DNA of 64,000 nt from Bacillus sp. FJAT-42315 (GTDB taxonomy: Bacteria > Bacillota > Bacilli > Bacillales > Domibacillaceae), in assembly GCF_002797375.1 (NCBI RefSeq), contig NZ_KZ454941.1:2994118-3058117 (forward strand), written 5' to 3'. Within the stretch, counting starts at the first letter, position 1; the number at the start of each line of letters is the position of its first letter. The notes under the pieces were generated by a model, which saw nothing but the letters and a program-made list of their open reading frames with translations, did no database searches and had not been told where the DNA came from. This document shows, one piece after another, positions 18,911 through 28,097 of the stretch. Position numbers and translations under genes: made by a program.

Positions 18911-19648
18911 TTATTCATCAACAAACTCAATATTCCCAAACATTTGCCCACGTCGAAGGCCAATTCCCGTTTGAGCTAATAATTGAAGATCTTCCACGTC
19001 CCCCTCTAATACAAAAGTGCCATTATAAGCTTCAACGTATAAAATAGATTGATCGTTTAATTGTTTGAATGAATCATGCTGAAGCTGAACAACATTTTTT
19101 TTCATTAATACAGGTTGAAAATGAATCGATCTTCGCAATTCTGAGCCACGAATACTTTTCACAATTTCATTGCAAGTATAGTTTAATTCCTTTGTATAAT
19201 TCGGATCAGTCGGAGATAAAAAACGCCCTCCTTTTTCCTTCACAACAATTGGTGATAATGCCTTGAAAAGCACTCGCTCTTTTTGAGGCAATCTTTCTCT
19301 TAGCATCCGTACATTAGTCACTTCTAAATGATACCCTTTATACTCATATTGCTTCTTCTGAACTAAACCGTTGTAAAGATACAACATCAAATCTGCCTGG
19401 GGACTGCTAATAATAAGCTTAACTTCTCCCTTTACATCAAAATAGTCTTCTTTCACTTCATATGATTGCAAAAAAACAGATCCAGCAAATGACTTCATTT
19501 TCTTATTATTTCGTCCTTGATATTCATAAAGCTCGTTGACTAAAGTCTTATTGGATTCCGATAATGCAGCCTTTATTACACTAGCAAACTGAAAATTATA
19601 TCGGCGCATTAAACGATTGGTCTTAAAACTAACTTCAAGTTTCAACAT
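18911..19648 (-). CDS. cas6: CRISPR repeat endoribonuclease Cas6
   Basis: 245 residues with the Cas6 C-terminal glycine-rich loop GIGLRRGQMFGNIEF at about 228-242. The middle carries ALSPIVVKEKGGRFLSP, typical of this family. It cleaves the pre-crRNA inside each repeat; in I-B the expected product carries the last 8 nt of the repeat (here ATGTAAAT) as 5' handle. AAGGAGTTGAG precedes the ATG at 19648. It is the first gene of the cas operon, divergent from array 2. Confidence 0.94.
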   Translation of the reverse strand: MLKLEVSFKTNRLMRRYNFQFASVIKAALSESNKTLVNELYEYQGRNNKKMKSFAGSVFLQSYEVKEDYFDVKGEVKLIISSPQADLMLYLYNGLVQKKQYEYKGYHLEVTNVRMLRERLPQKERVLFKALSPIVVKEKGGRFLSPTDPNYTKELNYTCNEIVKSIRGSELRRSIHFQPVLMKKNVVQLQHDSFKQLNDQSILYVEAYNGTFVLEGDVEDLQLLAQTGIGLRRGQMFGNIEFVDE

Positions 19649-19968
19649 CTCAACTCCTTAATTATCTATTGTTATTTTTTATAAAAAATGTAATATTTTT
19701 TAATTTATATAGTTATTTTCACACAAGACCTACTGGATTGTCAAATATTTATAGCTTCTAAAAGACTAAAATTTGATATCAAAACATTTTAATAAATTGT
19801 AGTCAATGTTGTTAAATAAGTGCCTTTACACCTATTATTATAAACGATGACCTTCATAAAAATTCGGATGGGCTTTATGTTATAATTCTCACTTCACATT
19901 GATTAGAAAGATGGTTTACGCTAACTTTTGGAGTAGATATAGAAGATTGAAAAATAAGCTTTTTCATA
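19649..19968. other. AT-rich divergent promoter region between cas6 and the array-2 leader
   Basis: About 320 bp with no believable gene. On the plus strand TGTTATAAT at 19878-19886 is a perfect extended -10 element but lacks a clear -35; it would send transcripts towards array 2 from about 85 nt upstream of the leader homology. On the minus strand the cas6 promoter must lie here, probably in the AT-rich stretch 19665-19740, but no single match is convincing. Confidence 0.4.
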
Positions 19969-20152
19969 TTTGCAGTAAAGCTCTATTTTACCTAAAAGCT
20001 GTTGAAGCCTTGTCCCCATTAACTTTCAAGTCTATTTTTCCAAATTTTACGATTCACGACTGCGGCTTTACGGCAATTTATGTTAAAATAGGCTTAGCGA
20101 ATCACTTACAAACCCTTGATACAAGTACTTTTTTATAATGACCAAATGAGGG
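19969..20152 (+). promoter_or_regulatory. Leader of CRISPR array 2
   Basis: About 184 nt homologous to the leader of array 1, in the opposite orientation. The conserved blocks are those listed for array 1, ending in ACCAAATGAGG just before the first repeat. TATGTTAAAATAGG supplies a conserved extended -10. Because both leaders are kept, both arrays can probably still acquire spacers. Confidence 0.88.
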
Positions 20153-23100
20153 GTTTTATCTCAACTAAGTGGAATGTAAATTGCATCTTTCTCCCTGCAT
20201 CATTAATAGGTGTCATTGTTTTATCTCAACTAAGTGGAATGTAAATACCGTTTAGGTGGAGAGTTTGGTGTAACAGCAGATGGTTTTATCTCAACTAAGT
20301 GGAATGTAAATGGTTTCTTTCTGAAGATGGTGTATATGAAGTTTTATTGTTTTATCTCAACTAAGTGGAATGTAAATATCCAAGGAACTGGAGCTTCGAT
20401 GACACTTAAGTGTTTTATCTCAACTAAGTGGAATGTAAATTCGAACATGTGCACATCAGTATCAACATACATTGTCGTTTTATCTCAACTAAGTGGAATG
20501 TAAATGAAGCTATTGTCAGTAACTATGACGAGTTAAATTGTTTTATCTCAACTAAGTGGAATGTAAATATCCAAGGAAGTGGAGCTTCGATGACACGTAA
20601 GTGTTTTATCTCAACTAAGTGGAATGTAAATTCGAACATGTGCACATCTGTATCAACATAAATTGTCGTTTTATCTCAACTAAGTGGAATGTAAATGAAG
20701 CTATTGTCAGTAACTATGACGAGTTAAATTGTTTTATCTCAACTAAGTGGAATGTAAATATCCAAGGAAGTGGAGCTTCGATGACACGTAAGTGTTTTAT
20801 CTCAACTAAGTGGAATGTAAATTCGAACATGTGCACATCTGTATCAACATAAATTGTCGTTTTATCTCAACTAAGTGGAATGTAAATTCGAACATGTGCA
20901 CATCTGTATCAACATAAATTGTCGTTTTATCTCAACTAAGTGGAATGTAAATTCGAACATGTGCACATCAGTATCAACATACATTGTCGTTTTATCTCAA
21001 CTAAGTGGAATGTAAATGAAGCTATTGTCAGTAACTATGACGAGTTAACTTGTTTTATCTCAACTAAGTGGAATGTAAATTTATTTCATATAACTCTTTC
21101 AACCTCTCATCTGACAGTTTTATCTCAACTAAGTGGAATGTAAATGACTATAAGGTATTCCTTCACAGCGTTCAATCAAAGTTTTATCTCAACTAAGTGG
21201 AATGTAAATTAGCAGTTCTTTTTATTTATTTATATAATTGTGAGCGTTTTATCTCAACTAAGTGGAATGTAAATGTTGATTCAATATAACTACCAAGCGT
21301 ATAATAAACGTTTTATCTCAACTAAGTGGAATGTAAATTTGCCTCCCTCAAGCAATCCGAAATAGCAGCATTAGTTTTATCTCAACTAAGTGGAATGTAA
21401 ATAAGAATGAGCATCTGGACAAGGTAAAACAGTGGGAACGTTTTATCTCAACTAAGTGGAATGTAAATTTGAGCAGGATGCTGATATCGTATCGTTCTTG
21501 TATGTTTTATCTCAACTAAGTGGAATGTAAATCGTCAAAAAGAGCCTTTCCGTACTCCTCCACCTTTGTTTTATCTCAACTAAGTGGAATGTAAATTTCA
21601 CACCAACCAGCACGAATGGCATTTGCCGTCATCGTTTTATCTCAACTAAGTGGAATGTAAATACAGATAAAGCATCGATGTTACCAGCTGCTACATCTCG
21701 TTTTATCTCAACTAAGTGGAATGTAAATATTTGCGGGTTTTTCTTTATGTAAAAAATAATTGAAGTTTTATCTCAACTAAGTGGAATGTAAATTTCATGA
21801 ATCAAGAAATGAGCAAAGACCGCATCACGGTTTTATCTCAACTAAGTGGAATGTAAATGGAATAGTAAACAACAACGCCCCCACAACACGTTCTCGTTTT
21901 ATCTCAACTAAGTGGAATGTAAATATTTGCGGGTTTTTCTTTAGGTAAAAGATAATTGAAGTTTTATCTCAACTAAGTGGAATGTAAATTTCATGAATCA
22001 AGAAATGAGCAAAGACCGCATCACGGTTTTATCTCAACTAAGTGGAATGTAAATGGAATAGTAAACAACAACGCCCCCACAACACGTTCTCGTTTTATCT
22101 CAACTAAGTGGAATGTAAATTCAGGTGGATACTCTAGCTCAGTCATGCTGTTTAATGTTTTATCTCAACTAAGTGGAATGTAAATTAATGAGCGTATGAT
22201 TAGACTCGAAGGGCGTGTGGAGTTTTATCTCAACTAAGTGGAATGTAAATCAACGCATTGGACGCTCTTGACGAAGAAGCGATGAAAGTTTTATCTCAAC
22301 TAAGTGGAATGTAAATACTTTGTTGACTTTGGTAAAAGGCAGGTTGTTGTCGGTTTTATCTCAACTAAGTGGAATGTAAATCTTGTAACAGGTTTAGCCG
22401 CAATGAGCGCAACTGGTTTTATCTCAACTAAGTGGAATGTAAATTCTCGACCGCTTCTAAACGTTGATTCAGCGGTTCTAGTTTTATCTCAACTAAGTGG
22501 AATGTAAATGACTCTTTCAAGTGAGATAATTGCGGCCGTGACATATGTTTTATCTCAACTAAGTGGAATGTAAATCAAGAATGGCGCAATCAAATATATG
22601 GGTACCAACCAGTTTTATCTCAACTAAGTGGAATGTAAATTGCACATTCGTACTAAGATCTCATCAAGTCGTTTACGTTTTATCTCAACTAAGTGGAATG
22701 TAAATTTTCCAATCTTTCAACTGCTTCTTCAAACTTGGATTCGTTTTATCTCAACTAAGTGGAATGTAAATTTAAATCTTTAGTTTCATCCGCGAGTGTG
22801 CTAAAAGAGTTTTATCTCAACTAAGTGGAATGTAAATATGATTTCTTCAATTTCAACGGATTCACAGCAATTTTGTTTTATCTCAACTAAGTGGAATGTA
22901 AATAGTCATGATGAGTGCAGAATATGCGGTGCCAACTTAAGTTTTATCTCAACTAAGTAGAATGTAAATGAATGCTAGGTGATTACATAGAGCAAGATCA
23001 CTGGCGTTTTATCTCAACTAAGTGGAATGTAAATCGGCTTGTCCCAGTAACTCAAAATCGTGGATATACGTTTTATCTCAACTAAGTGGAATGTAAATCA

Positions 23101-23547
23101 CTAGCATCTTCAGCTAGTAATAATTGATTTTCGTTTTATCTCAACTAAGTGGAATGTAAATACTGTTGTGCTTCCCGAAAGTGCGGACTTGCAGCTGCGT
23201 TTTATCTCAACTATGTGGAATGTAAATATGTTTAAGTTTATTCCTAGTGGTAATGGATTCGGGTTTTATCTCAACTAAGTGGAATGTAAATGATACAATT
23301 TCAAAGGCAATGATGACAGTGTATTAGTTTTATCTCAACTAAGCGGAATGTAAATTCAGCTTCTTGTTTTTCATCAATGTAACGAGTGCAAACGTTTTAT
23401 CTCAACTAGGTGGAATGTAAATAGAATTGCACCGACTCCGCTACAACTTCGGTTACAGTTTTATCTCAACTATGCGGAATGTAAATTTATATCCCACTAC
23501 GTTCAAATAGAACAATTAATTTTCTTTCAACTACGTGGAATGTAAAT
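20153..23547 (+). CRISPR. CRISPR array 2, subtype I-B, about 53 repeats
   Basis: The 29-nt repeat begins GTTTTATCTCAACTAA and ends GTGGAATGTAAAT; it differs from array 1 only at position 16 (A instead of T). I count 53 repeats from 20153-20181 to the decayed 23519-23547, hence 52 spacers of 34-38 nt. Near the leader, eleven of spacers 4-14 are copies or variants of just three sequences. A three-spacer block at 21729-21895 recurs at 21925-22091. Distal repeats are degenerate at 22941, 23199, 23327, 23394, 23458 and 23519, mostly at positions 16 and 18. The array is divergent from the cas operon. Confidence 0.98.
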
Positions 23548-23581
23548 TTTTATAATTTATCACTCGTTTTACTTTCAACAA

Positions 23582-23632
23582 CAAAAAACCATATTTCATA
23601 GATGATTACTCAACATCTATGAAATATGGTAC
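23582..23632 (-). terminator. Terminator of the cobalamin operon
   Basis: ACCATATTTCATAGATG (23588-23604) and its perfect 17-bp complement at 23614-23630 form a long stem with a 9-nt loop. On the minus strand it is followed by TTTTTTG. It lies about 30 nt after the last gene of the operon and about 40 nt beyond the last CRISPR repeat. Confidence 0.88.
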
Positions 23633-23662
23633 AGGATTAAATAACTTTAATCTCCTAGTTAC

Positions 23663-24250
23663 TTACTCCTTATTCTCCATCCGCTTCCCTTCCCTAAATA
23701 CTTTCGCACTTCTCACATACTCTACATCTTTCACACTAAGGCGAGCGTTGATCACGCGGGCGATGGCAAAGAAGTAGTCAGATAAGCGGTTTAAATATTG
23801 CAGTGTAACTGGATGGATGTCTGGTTCAACTTTCATTAAGCTAACGACTTGGCGTTCAGCACGACGTACGACGGTTCTAGCGATGTGAATGATGCTGGCT
23901 GCTTTGGAGCCGCCTGGTAAAATGAAGCGCTCTAAGGCTGGTGCTTCTTGAATGTATTGGTCGATTTTCTTTTCTAGTTCTTCGACTGCTTCTGCTTGTA
24001 GCTTCCATCCTCTTGCTCCTGTTACTGTGGCTAAGTCGCCGCCGCAGTCGAATAGTTCGTGTTGGATCGTTTCGAGGTCTGCTAAAATATCTTTAAACAT
24101 TTCTGGATCAAGCTCTGTCATCGCTTGACCGACGAAGCAGTTCGTTTCGTCGACTGTACCATATGCTTCTACGCGTAAATCATCTTTGTCTACGCGTCCT
24201 CCAATAATGCTTGTTTTTCCTTTATCCCCAGTTCGCGTGTATAGTCTCAT
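23663..24250 (-). CDS. pduO: Cob(I)alamin adenosyltransferase, PduO type
   Basis: 195 residues. The PduO-type N-terminus MRLYTRTGDKGKTSIIGG binds ATP, and RTVVRRAERQVV with the following LNRLSDYFF are the other family signatures. It transfers the adenosyl group of ATP to reduced cobalamin or cobinamide. The frame is open 37 codons further upstream, but AGGAGGAACCAAA immediately precedes the ATG at 24250, and the upstream residues are a shadow of the preceding gene. It overlaps that gene by 4 nt (ATGA). It is the last gene of the B12 operon. Confidence 0.95.
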   Translation of the reverse strand: MRLYTRTGDKGKTSIIGGRVDKDDLRVEAYGTVDETNCFVGQAMTELDPEMFKDILADLETIQHELFDCGGDLATVTGARGWKLQAEAVEELEKKIDQYIQEAPALERFILPGGSKAASIIHIARTVVRRAERQVVSLMKVEPDIHPVTLQYLNRLSDYFFAIARVINARLSVKDVEYVRSAKVFREGKRMENKE

Positions 24251-24690
24251 TTTGGTTCCTCCTGTTTTTTTAAAATTTGTGGAATGCCATACCAGATCGC
24301 AGTGACTTGCTCGGCTTGTTTCGCCGCCTCTTGAAAACACCAGCCGGCGGCATCTCGCCACATCCGGTCTAGCGCTTCGATTGGGACAATTCCTTTTGTG
24401 ATGTCCGAGCCGATTAACAATAGCTTGCGGTCAGGCTTTTCTTTTTCCCAATCAAGCCACGCTTGTAGTTGTTGTTTCCACTGTTTTCGTGCAAGCTTGG
24501 CATCTTCTGTTTGTTCGACAAGCTGTTTCATATAGCATTCGATTCCTTCAAGCACGACGATGCTTTCTGTCCATACTGTCTTTTCCCTTTTATAAAAGGA
24601 TACCCATTGATGGGAAACTGCTTCTAGCTCGTACGTCTTCATTACCCATTGCTTTTTTCCGTTGAAGGCACCGCCTGTAATGAGATGCAT
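24247..24690 (-). CDS. Small divergent CobU-like protein with altered P-loop
   Basis: 147 residues. It follows the plan of CobU (adenosylcobinamide kinase/guanylyltransferase) but is shorter: MHLITGGAFNGKKQW replaces the canonical GGxRSGKS, with Lys in place of the Ser/Thr of Walker A. The C-terminal half keeps the CobU-like GIVP, WRDAAG and GIPQILK landmarks. The region around the guanylyl-accepting histidine is not recognisable. A full-length CobU lies upstream in the same operon (27513-28097), so this paralogue may be regulatory or specialised. TAAGGAGGGG precedes the start. It overlaps the upstream gene by 49 nt. Confidence 0.72.
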   Translation of the reverse strand: MHLITGGAFNGKKQWVMKTYELEAVSHQWVSFYKREKTVWTESIVVLEGIECYMKQLVEQTEDAKLARKQWKQQLQAWLDWEKEKPDRKLLLIGSDITKGIVPIEALDRMWRDAAGWCFQEAAKQAEQVTAIWYGIPQILKKQEEPK

Positions 24691-25268
24691 CGTTCACCCC
24701 TCCTTAATGAAGAAAGAGAAGCAGTCAGTTCGTAGCCGCGGCCATTGTCTGCTTTCCACTCCCAAAACTGCTTTTCCACTGGAGCAACTTCCGTCAATAA
24801 ATGGCGGATCACTCCTCCATGCGTGACAATCGCTCCCCGTTTCATCTCATGCTGTTCCATTACATCGAGCCATTTGTTCCACCCGGAGCGAATGCGAGAG
24901 CCAAATTCATGAAAATATTCTCCCTCGGGCAAAAAGCTCGTGAACGGATCACTCACCCAAGTGATATACTCTTCAAGGTGTTCCAGTTCTTGATGGCGCT
25001 TGCCTTCTAAAATCCCAAAGTTCATTTCGCGAAACTCCGACCACACATCAACCGTCTCCGTCGGAAATAGGATACCCGCTGTATCAACACAACGCTTTAA
25101 ATCGCTCGCGATCACTTTCTCATACTTGGGAATGAGCGGCTGAATCGCCTGCAAATCCTGTATCCCCCGTTCACTCAAGATTGAATTCGTCCAGCCGCTA
25201 AATGCCTTTCGCTCATTGTCCGTCGTTATCCCATGCCGATAGAGACCGATAACCACAATGTCATCCAT
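24642..25268 (-). CDS. cobC: Histidine phosphatase, probable alpha-ribazole phosphatase
   Basis: 208 residues of the phosphoglycerate-mutase-like histidine phosphatase family. The RHG motif with the phospho-accepting histidine is LYRHGITTDNE (His12), and the second histidine lies in IVTHGGVIRHL. In this operon the likely reaction is dephosphorylation of alpha-ribazole phosphate or cobalamin phosphate. The family is broad, so the substrate rests on context. It overlaps cobS by 43 nt and the next gene by 49 nt. The ribosome binding site (AGAAGGAG) is rather far from the ATG at 25268. Confidence 0.82.
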   Translation of the reverse strand: MDDIVVIGLYRHGITTDNERKAFSGWTNSILSERGIQDLQAIQPLIPKYEKVIASDLKRCVDTAGILFPTETVDVWSEFREMNFGILEGKRHQELEHLEEYITWVSDPFTSFLPEGEYFHEFGSRIRSGWNKWLDVMEQHEMKRGAIVTHGGVIRHLLTEVAPVEKQFWEWKADNGRGYELTASLSSLRRGERCISLQAVPSTEKSNG

Positions 25269-26023
25269 AATATAGCTTCCACTCCTTCTAGGCTAGCACC
25301 GAGCAAATCCCCGGTAATGCCGCCAAAATGTTTCATCGTGCTGCGGCGCACAAAAAGGAAAAAGATCGCTGTGACAGCCGTAAATATTAGAAAGGTTGCG
25401 AACACCTGACTGATCGCTACAATAACAACTCCAACCACTAGAAGCCAGATGCTATAACGAAGTGCGAGCGTCGCATCTTTTCCCTGTTGAAAATAATAAG
25501 CGAGCCCCTCTTTTTTCGCTGGAGGTGTGCCATTGAGTAATAACCCCATCACCATCTGGCTGTAAAACGGAATCAAGCCAATCACGAACGCCAGCTGACT
25601 GTTACCGAAAAGGATGATTTCATAGAAAAAGAGAAAGCGTGCCGCTAAGAAAATAATGAGCGATAGCACCCCAAAAGCGCCGACTCTCGAATCCTTTAAA
25701 ATTTCCAATCGTCGCTCACGATCACGATACGAGAAAAAAGCATCGCTCGTATCAATCCAGCCATCTAAATGTAAGCCCCCTGTCCAAATGATCGGCAGTA
25801 GCCACAACAAGAAAGCATTCCCGAGGTGTGACAGCGGCGACCATTCAAGCAGCGCCCAAAAGATGCTTGCGTACAACAGCCCTCTCAGTAAGCCAAACAA
25901 CGGAAACATCCGTAACACCGCTCGTAAATGAGCGGCATCCATTGGCAACTCGCGGTGAATCGGGACAATCGTAAAAAATTGAAAGCTTAATAATAATCCA
26001 TTCTTATAAGTTTTCCACTTCAT
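25226..26023 (-). CDS. cobS: Adenosylcobinamide-GDP ribazoletransferase (cobalamin synthase)
   Basis: 265 residues, an integral membrane protein with about six to seven hydrophobic segments. The conserved acidic motif GGLHLDGWIDTSDAF and the following DSRVGAFG are typical of CobS. It joins adenosylcobinamide-GDP and alpha-ribazole at the membrane. The start at 26023 overlaps the cobQ stop by one base (TAATG), with GAAAGGGA upstream; the extra 17 codons further upstream are not family-like. Confidence 0.95.
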   Translation of the reverse strand: MKWKTYKNGLLLSFQFFTIVPIHRELPMDAAHLRAVLRMFPLFGLLRGLLYASIFWALLEWSPLSHLGNAFLLWLLPIIWTGGLHLDGWIDTSDAFFSYRDRERRLEILKDSRVGAFGVLSLIIFLAARFLFFYEIILFGNSQLAFVIGLIPFYSQMVMGLLLNGTPPAKKEGLAYYFQQGKDATLALRYSIWLLVVGVVIVAISQVFATFLIFTAVTAIFFLFVRRSTMKHFGGITGDLLGASLEGVEAILWMTLWLSVSIGMG

Positions 26024-27516
26024 TACTGCATTTCCCTTTCTTGCTCGCTGACAATCGCCATAAATTTTTCCCAATCGAGGTACTGCTCTAAATGATGAGC
26101 TAGTTCATCATACGCTTGCTGCTTTTCTTCTATTATATTCAACTGTGATAGAGGAAGTCCCTTTTGGCTTCGTAGACGATTCAACCATTTAGAACGCCAC
26201 GCATCGTTATGGAAGAGATGATGCAAATACGTACCGATGATGCGACCATCAGCAGAGCAATAGCCTTCCTCGCTGCCATCTTCTCTAATGACCAATGGAG
26301 AGGGCTCTTCAATCACCGTTTGCCCGATATGAATTTCATAGCCGCTCAAATCAATCGTTGGCAGCTGTGCCACTTTCCCATGAATCCGTACCGTTGTTTT
26401 TTCGTTGAAGAAAGTGGTCTTCCCAGGGATCAACCCAAGTCCAGTTTCGGTGTGCCCCTCAACACCCGAGTCATGACCATCCGGGTCGATTAATTGTTCA
26501 CAAAGGATTTGATAACCGCCGCATAAGCCCGCGACCATTCCTCCTGCTTTCGCATATTGAACAATTCGCCCCGCCAATCCACTCGTTTTTAAAAACTGCA
26601 AATCATGCAACGTACTTTTCGTTCCAGGCAACACAACCGCATCTGGCTCACCAAAAGCTTCGACAGAATCCACCCAGCGAACGGTCACATCTTTTTCTAG
26701 TAAAAAAGGTTCCATGTCACTGTAATTCGATAAGTAAGGCAACTTGATCGCGACAATGTCTAACGCTTTTTTCGTTTGTGATGAGAAACGATCGGTGAGC
26801 GACAGCGAATCTTCCCCTTCTAGTCGATGGTTCGGCAAATACGGTAAAACAGCAAGTACAGGCAGTCCCGTCCGTTCCTCCAACCATTGCTTTCCTTCCA
26901 CAAACAGCTTAGGATCGCCGTGAAACTTATTGATAATGACCCCTTTCACTCGTTCACGCTCATGTGGTTCAAGCAACTCTAGCGTTCCAACGACACTGGC
27001 AAACAGCCCTCCCCTGTTAATATCCGCGATTAAAATAACCGGCACATCGGCCATTTCCGCGACCTTCATATTGACGACTTCTCTTTTCTTTAAGTTCATT
27101 TCAACAGGACTTCCCGCTCCTTCAATGACGAGAAAATTAGCGAGCTCATTCAGTTCATTAAGTGACTGCTCAATCACTTGTACAGCTGTTTCATAATACG
27201 CTTCCCGATAAGCCATTCCAGAAATCGTGCTTTGGCGTTCCCCACGCAGTACAATTTCTGAACGTCCAGAACCTGATGGCTTTAATAAAATCGGATTCAT
27301 CGCTGGAATGGCTTCTAATCGACACGCTTCCGCTTGCAACCCTTGGGCGCGACCGATCTCTTTTCCAGAGGCAGTGACATATGAATTATTGGAAACGTTT
27401 TGCGATTTAAACGGAGTTGGCTCGAATCCTTTTTGCCAAAGTAAACGGCAAAGAGCTGTTGCTACTAAGCTTTTTCCGACGTCTGAAGCCGTTCCTTGCA
27501 ACATCACACCTTTCAT
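26023..27516 (-). CDS. cobQ: Cobyric acid synthase
   Basis: 497 residues. The N-terminal dethiobiotin-synthetase-like ATPase begins MKGVMLQGTASDVGKSLV. The C-terminal class I glutamine amidotransferase-like domain has the nucleophile in GLCGGYQIL (about residue 332) and the histidine in GTYLHHLF. It amidates the corrin side chains b, d, e and g using glutamine and ATP. The ATG overlaps the cobU stop by 4 nt. Its presence shows that the cell handles cobyrinic acid diamide intermediates, although ring-synthesis genes are not in the window. Confidence 0.97.
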   Translation of the reverse strand: MKGVMLQGTASDVGKSLVATALCRLLWQKGFEPTPFKSQNVSNNSYVTASGKEIGRAQGLQAEACRLEAIPAMNPILLKPSGSGRSEIVLRGERQSTISGMAYREAYYETAVQVIEQSLNELNELANFLVIEGAGSPVEMNLKKREVVNMKVAEMADVPVILIADINRGGLFASVVGTLELLEPHERERVKGVIINKFHGDPKLFVEGKQWLEERTGLPVLAVLPYLPNHRLEGEDSLSLTDRFSSQTKKALDIVAIKLPYLSNYSDMEPFLLEKDVTVRWVDSVEAFGEPDAVVLPGTKSTLHDLQFLKTSGLAGRIVQYAKAGGMVAGLCGGYQILCEQLIDPDGHDSGVEGHTETGLGLIPGKTTFFNEKTTVRIHGKVAQLPTIDLSGYEIHIGQTVIEEPSPLVIREDGSEEGYCSADGRIIGTYLHHLFHNDAWRSKWLNRLRSQKGLPLSQLNIIEEKQQAYDELAHHLEQYLDWEKFMAIVSEQEREMQ

Positions 27517-28097
27517 CGTGCTTCCCCTCCTTTCTGTATAAGCGGCAAGCCATGCTCAACAAGCACCGCTTCATCCGCTTCTGACACAAAATATTGATGT
27601 AATTCTCCTAATGTTTTCGCATAGTAGAATACAAGTGGCGATGAAAGCGGCTCAAAAGCTAACTCGTTGGAGACGATCATCATAGAAGCAGCCATTTGCC
27701 GAAGACAATTGATTTCTGTGATTACTCGTCGTTTAATCTCTGCATGAAACAGCGGCTGTTCCCATTCCCGTTCATCCTCACTACTTGAAAACCATTCATT
27801 CGTCACTAAAGTCGTTAAGCAATCGAGTAAGATCACGTCTTGTTTCGCAAACTGATCGGCCAGTTGATCTAATTGAGTCGGTTGCTCCCACGTGGTCCAT
27901 GTAACGTCTGATTGCTGCCGCTGTTGCTGATGAAGCCGCACACGCTCGGCCATTTCCTCATCCGTTACTTTTCCACAGGCAATATAATGAAGTCCTCCAC
28001 CACGCCGTTTCGCTTCCGCCACCGCTTTTTCTTCCGCCAAACGACTTTTCCCACTCCTTACACCGCCAACAATGATCGTTAACTGTGCTGTTTCCAT
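27513..28097 (-). CDS. cobU: Adenosylcobinamide kinase / guanylyltransferase
   Basis: 194 residues. The P-loop is canonical: GGVRSGKS at 11-18. The histidine that forms the guanylyl intermediate is probably His56 in AERVRLHQQQR. NELAFEP and a C-terminal alpha-helix follow. It phosphorylates adenosylcobinamide and converts it to adenosylcobinamide-GDP. It overlaps cobD by 19 nt and cobQ by 4 nt, which suggests strong translational coupling. Confidence 0.95.
   Translation of the reverse strand: METAQLTIIVGGVRSGKSRLAEEKAVAEAKRRGGGLHYIACGKVTDEEMAERVRLHQQQRQQSDVTWTTWEQPTQLDQLADQFAKQDVILLDCLTTLVTNEWFSSSEDEREWEQPLFHAEIKRRVITEINCLRQMAASMMIVSNELAFEPLSSPLVFYYAKTLGELHQYFVSEADEAVLVEHGLPLIQKGGEAR

Noticed and set aside
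19899-20138. 79-codon frame upstream of array 2 and a similar peptide at 11265-11516 (HDCGFTAIYVKI)
   Set aside because: The similarity comes from the homologous leaders; the frames are not otherwise supported and lack good ribosome binding sites.
20234-22507. Open frames inside array 2 with repeated FISTKWNVN peptides
   Set aside because: They are repeat translations; the periodicity is that of the CRISPR array.
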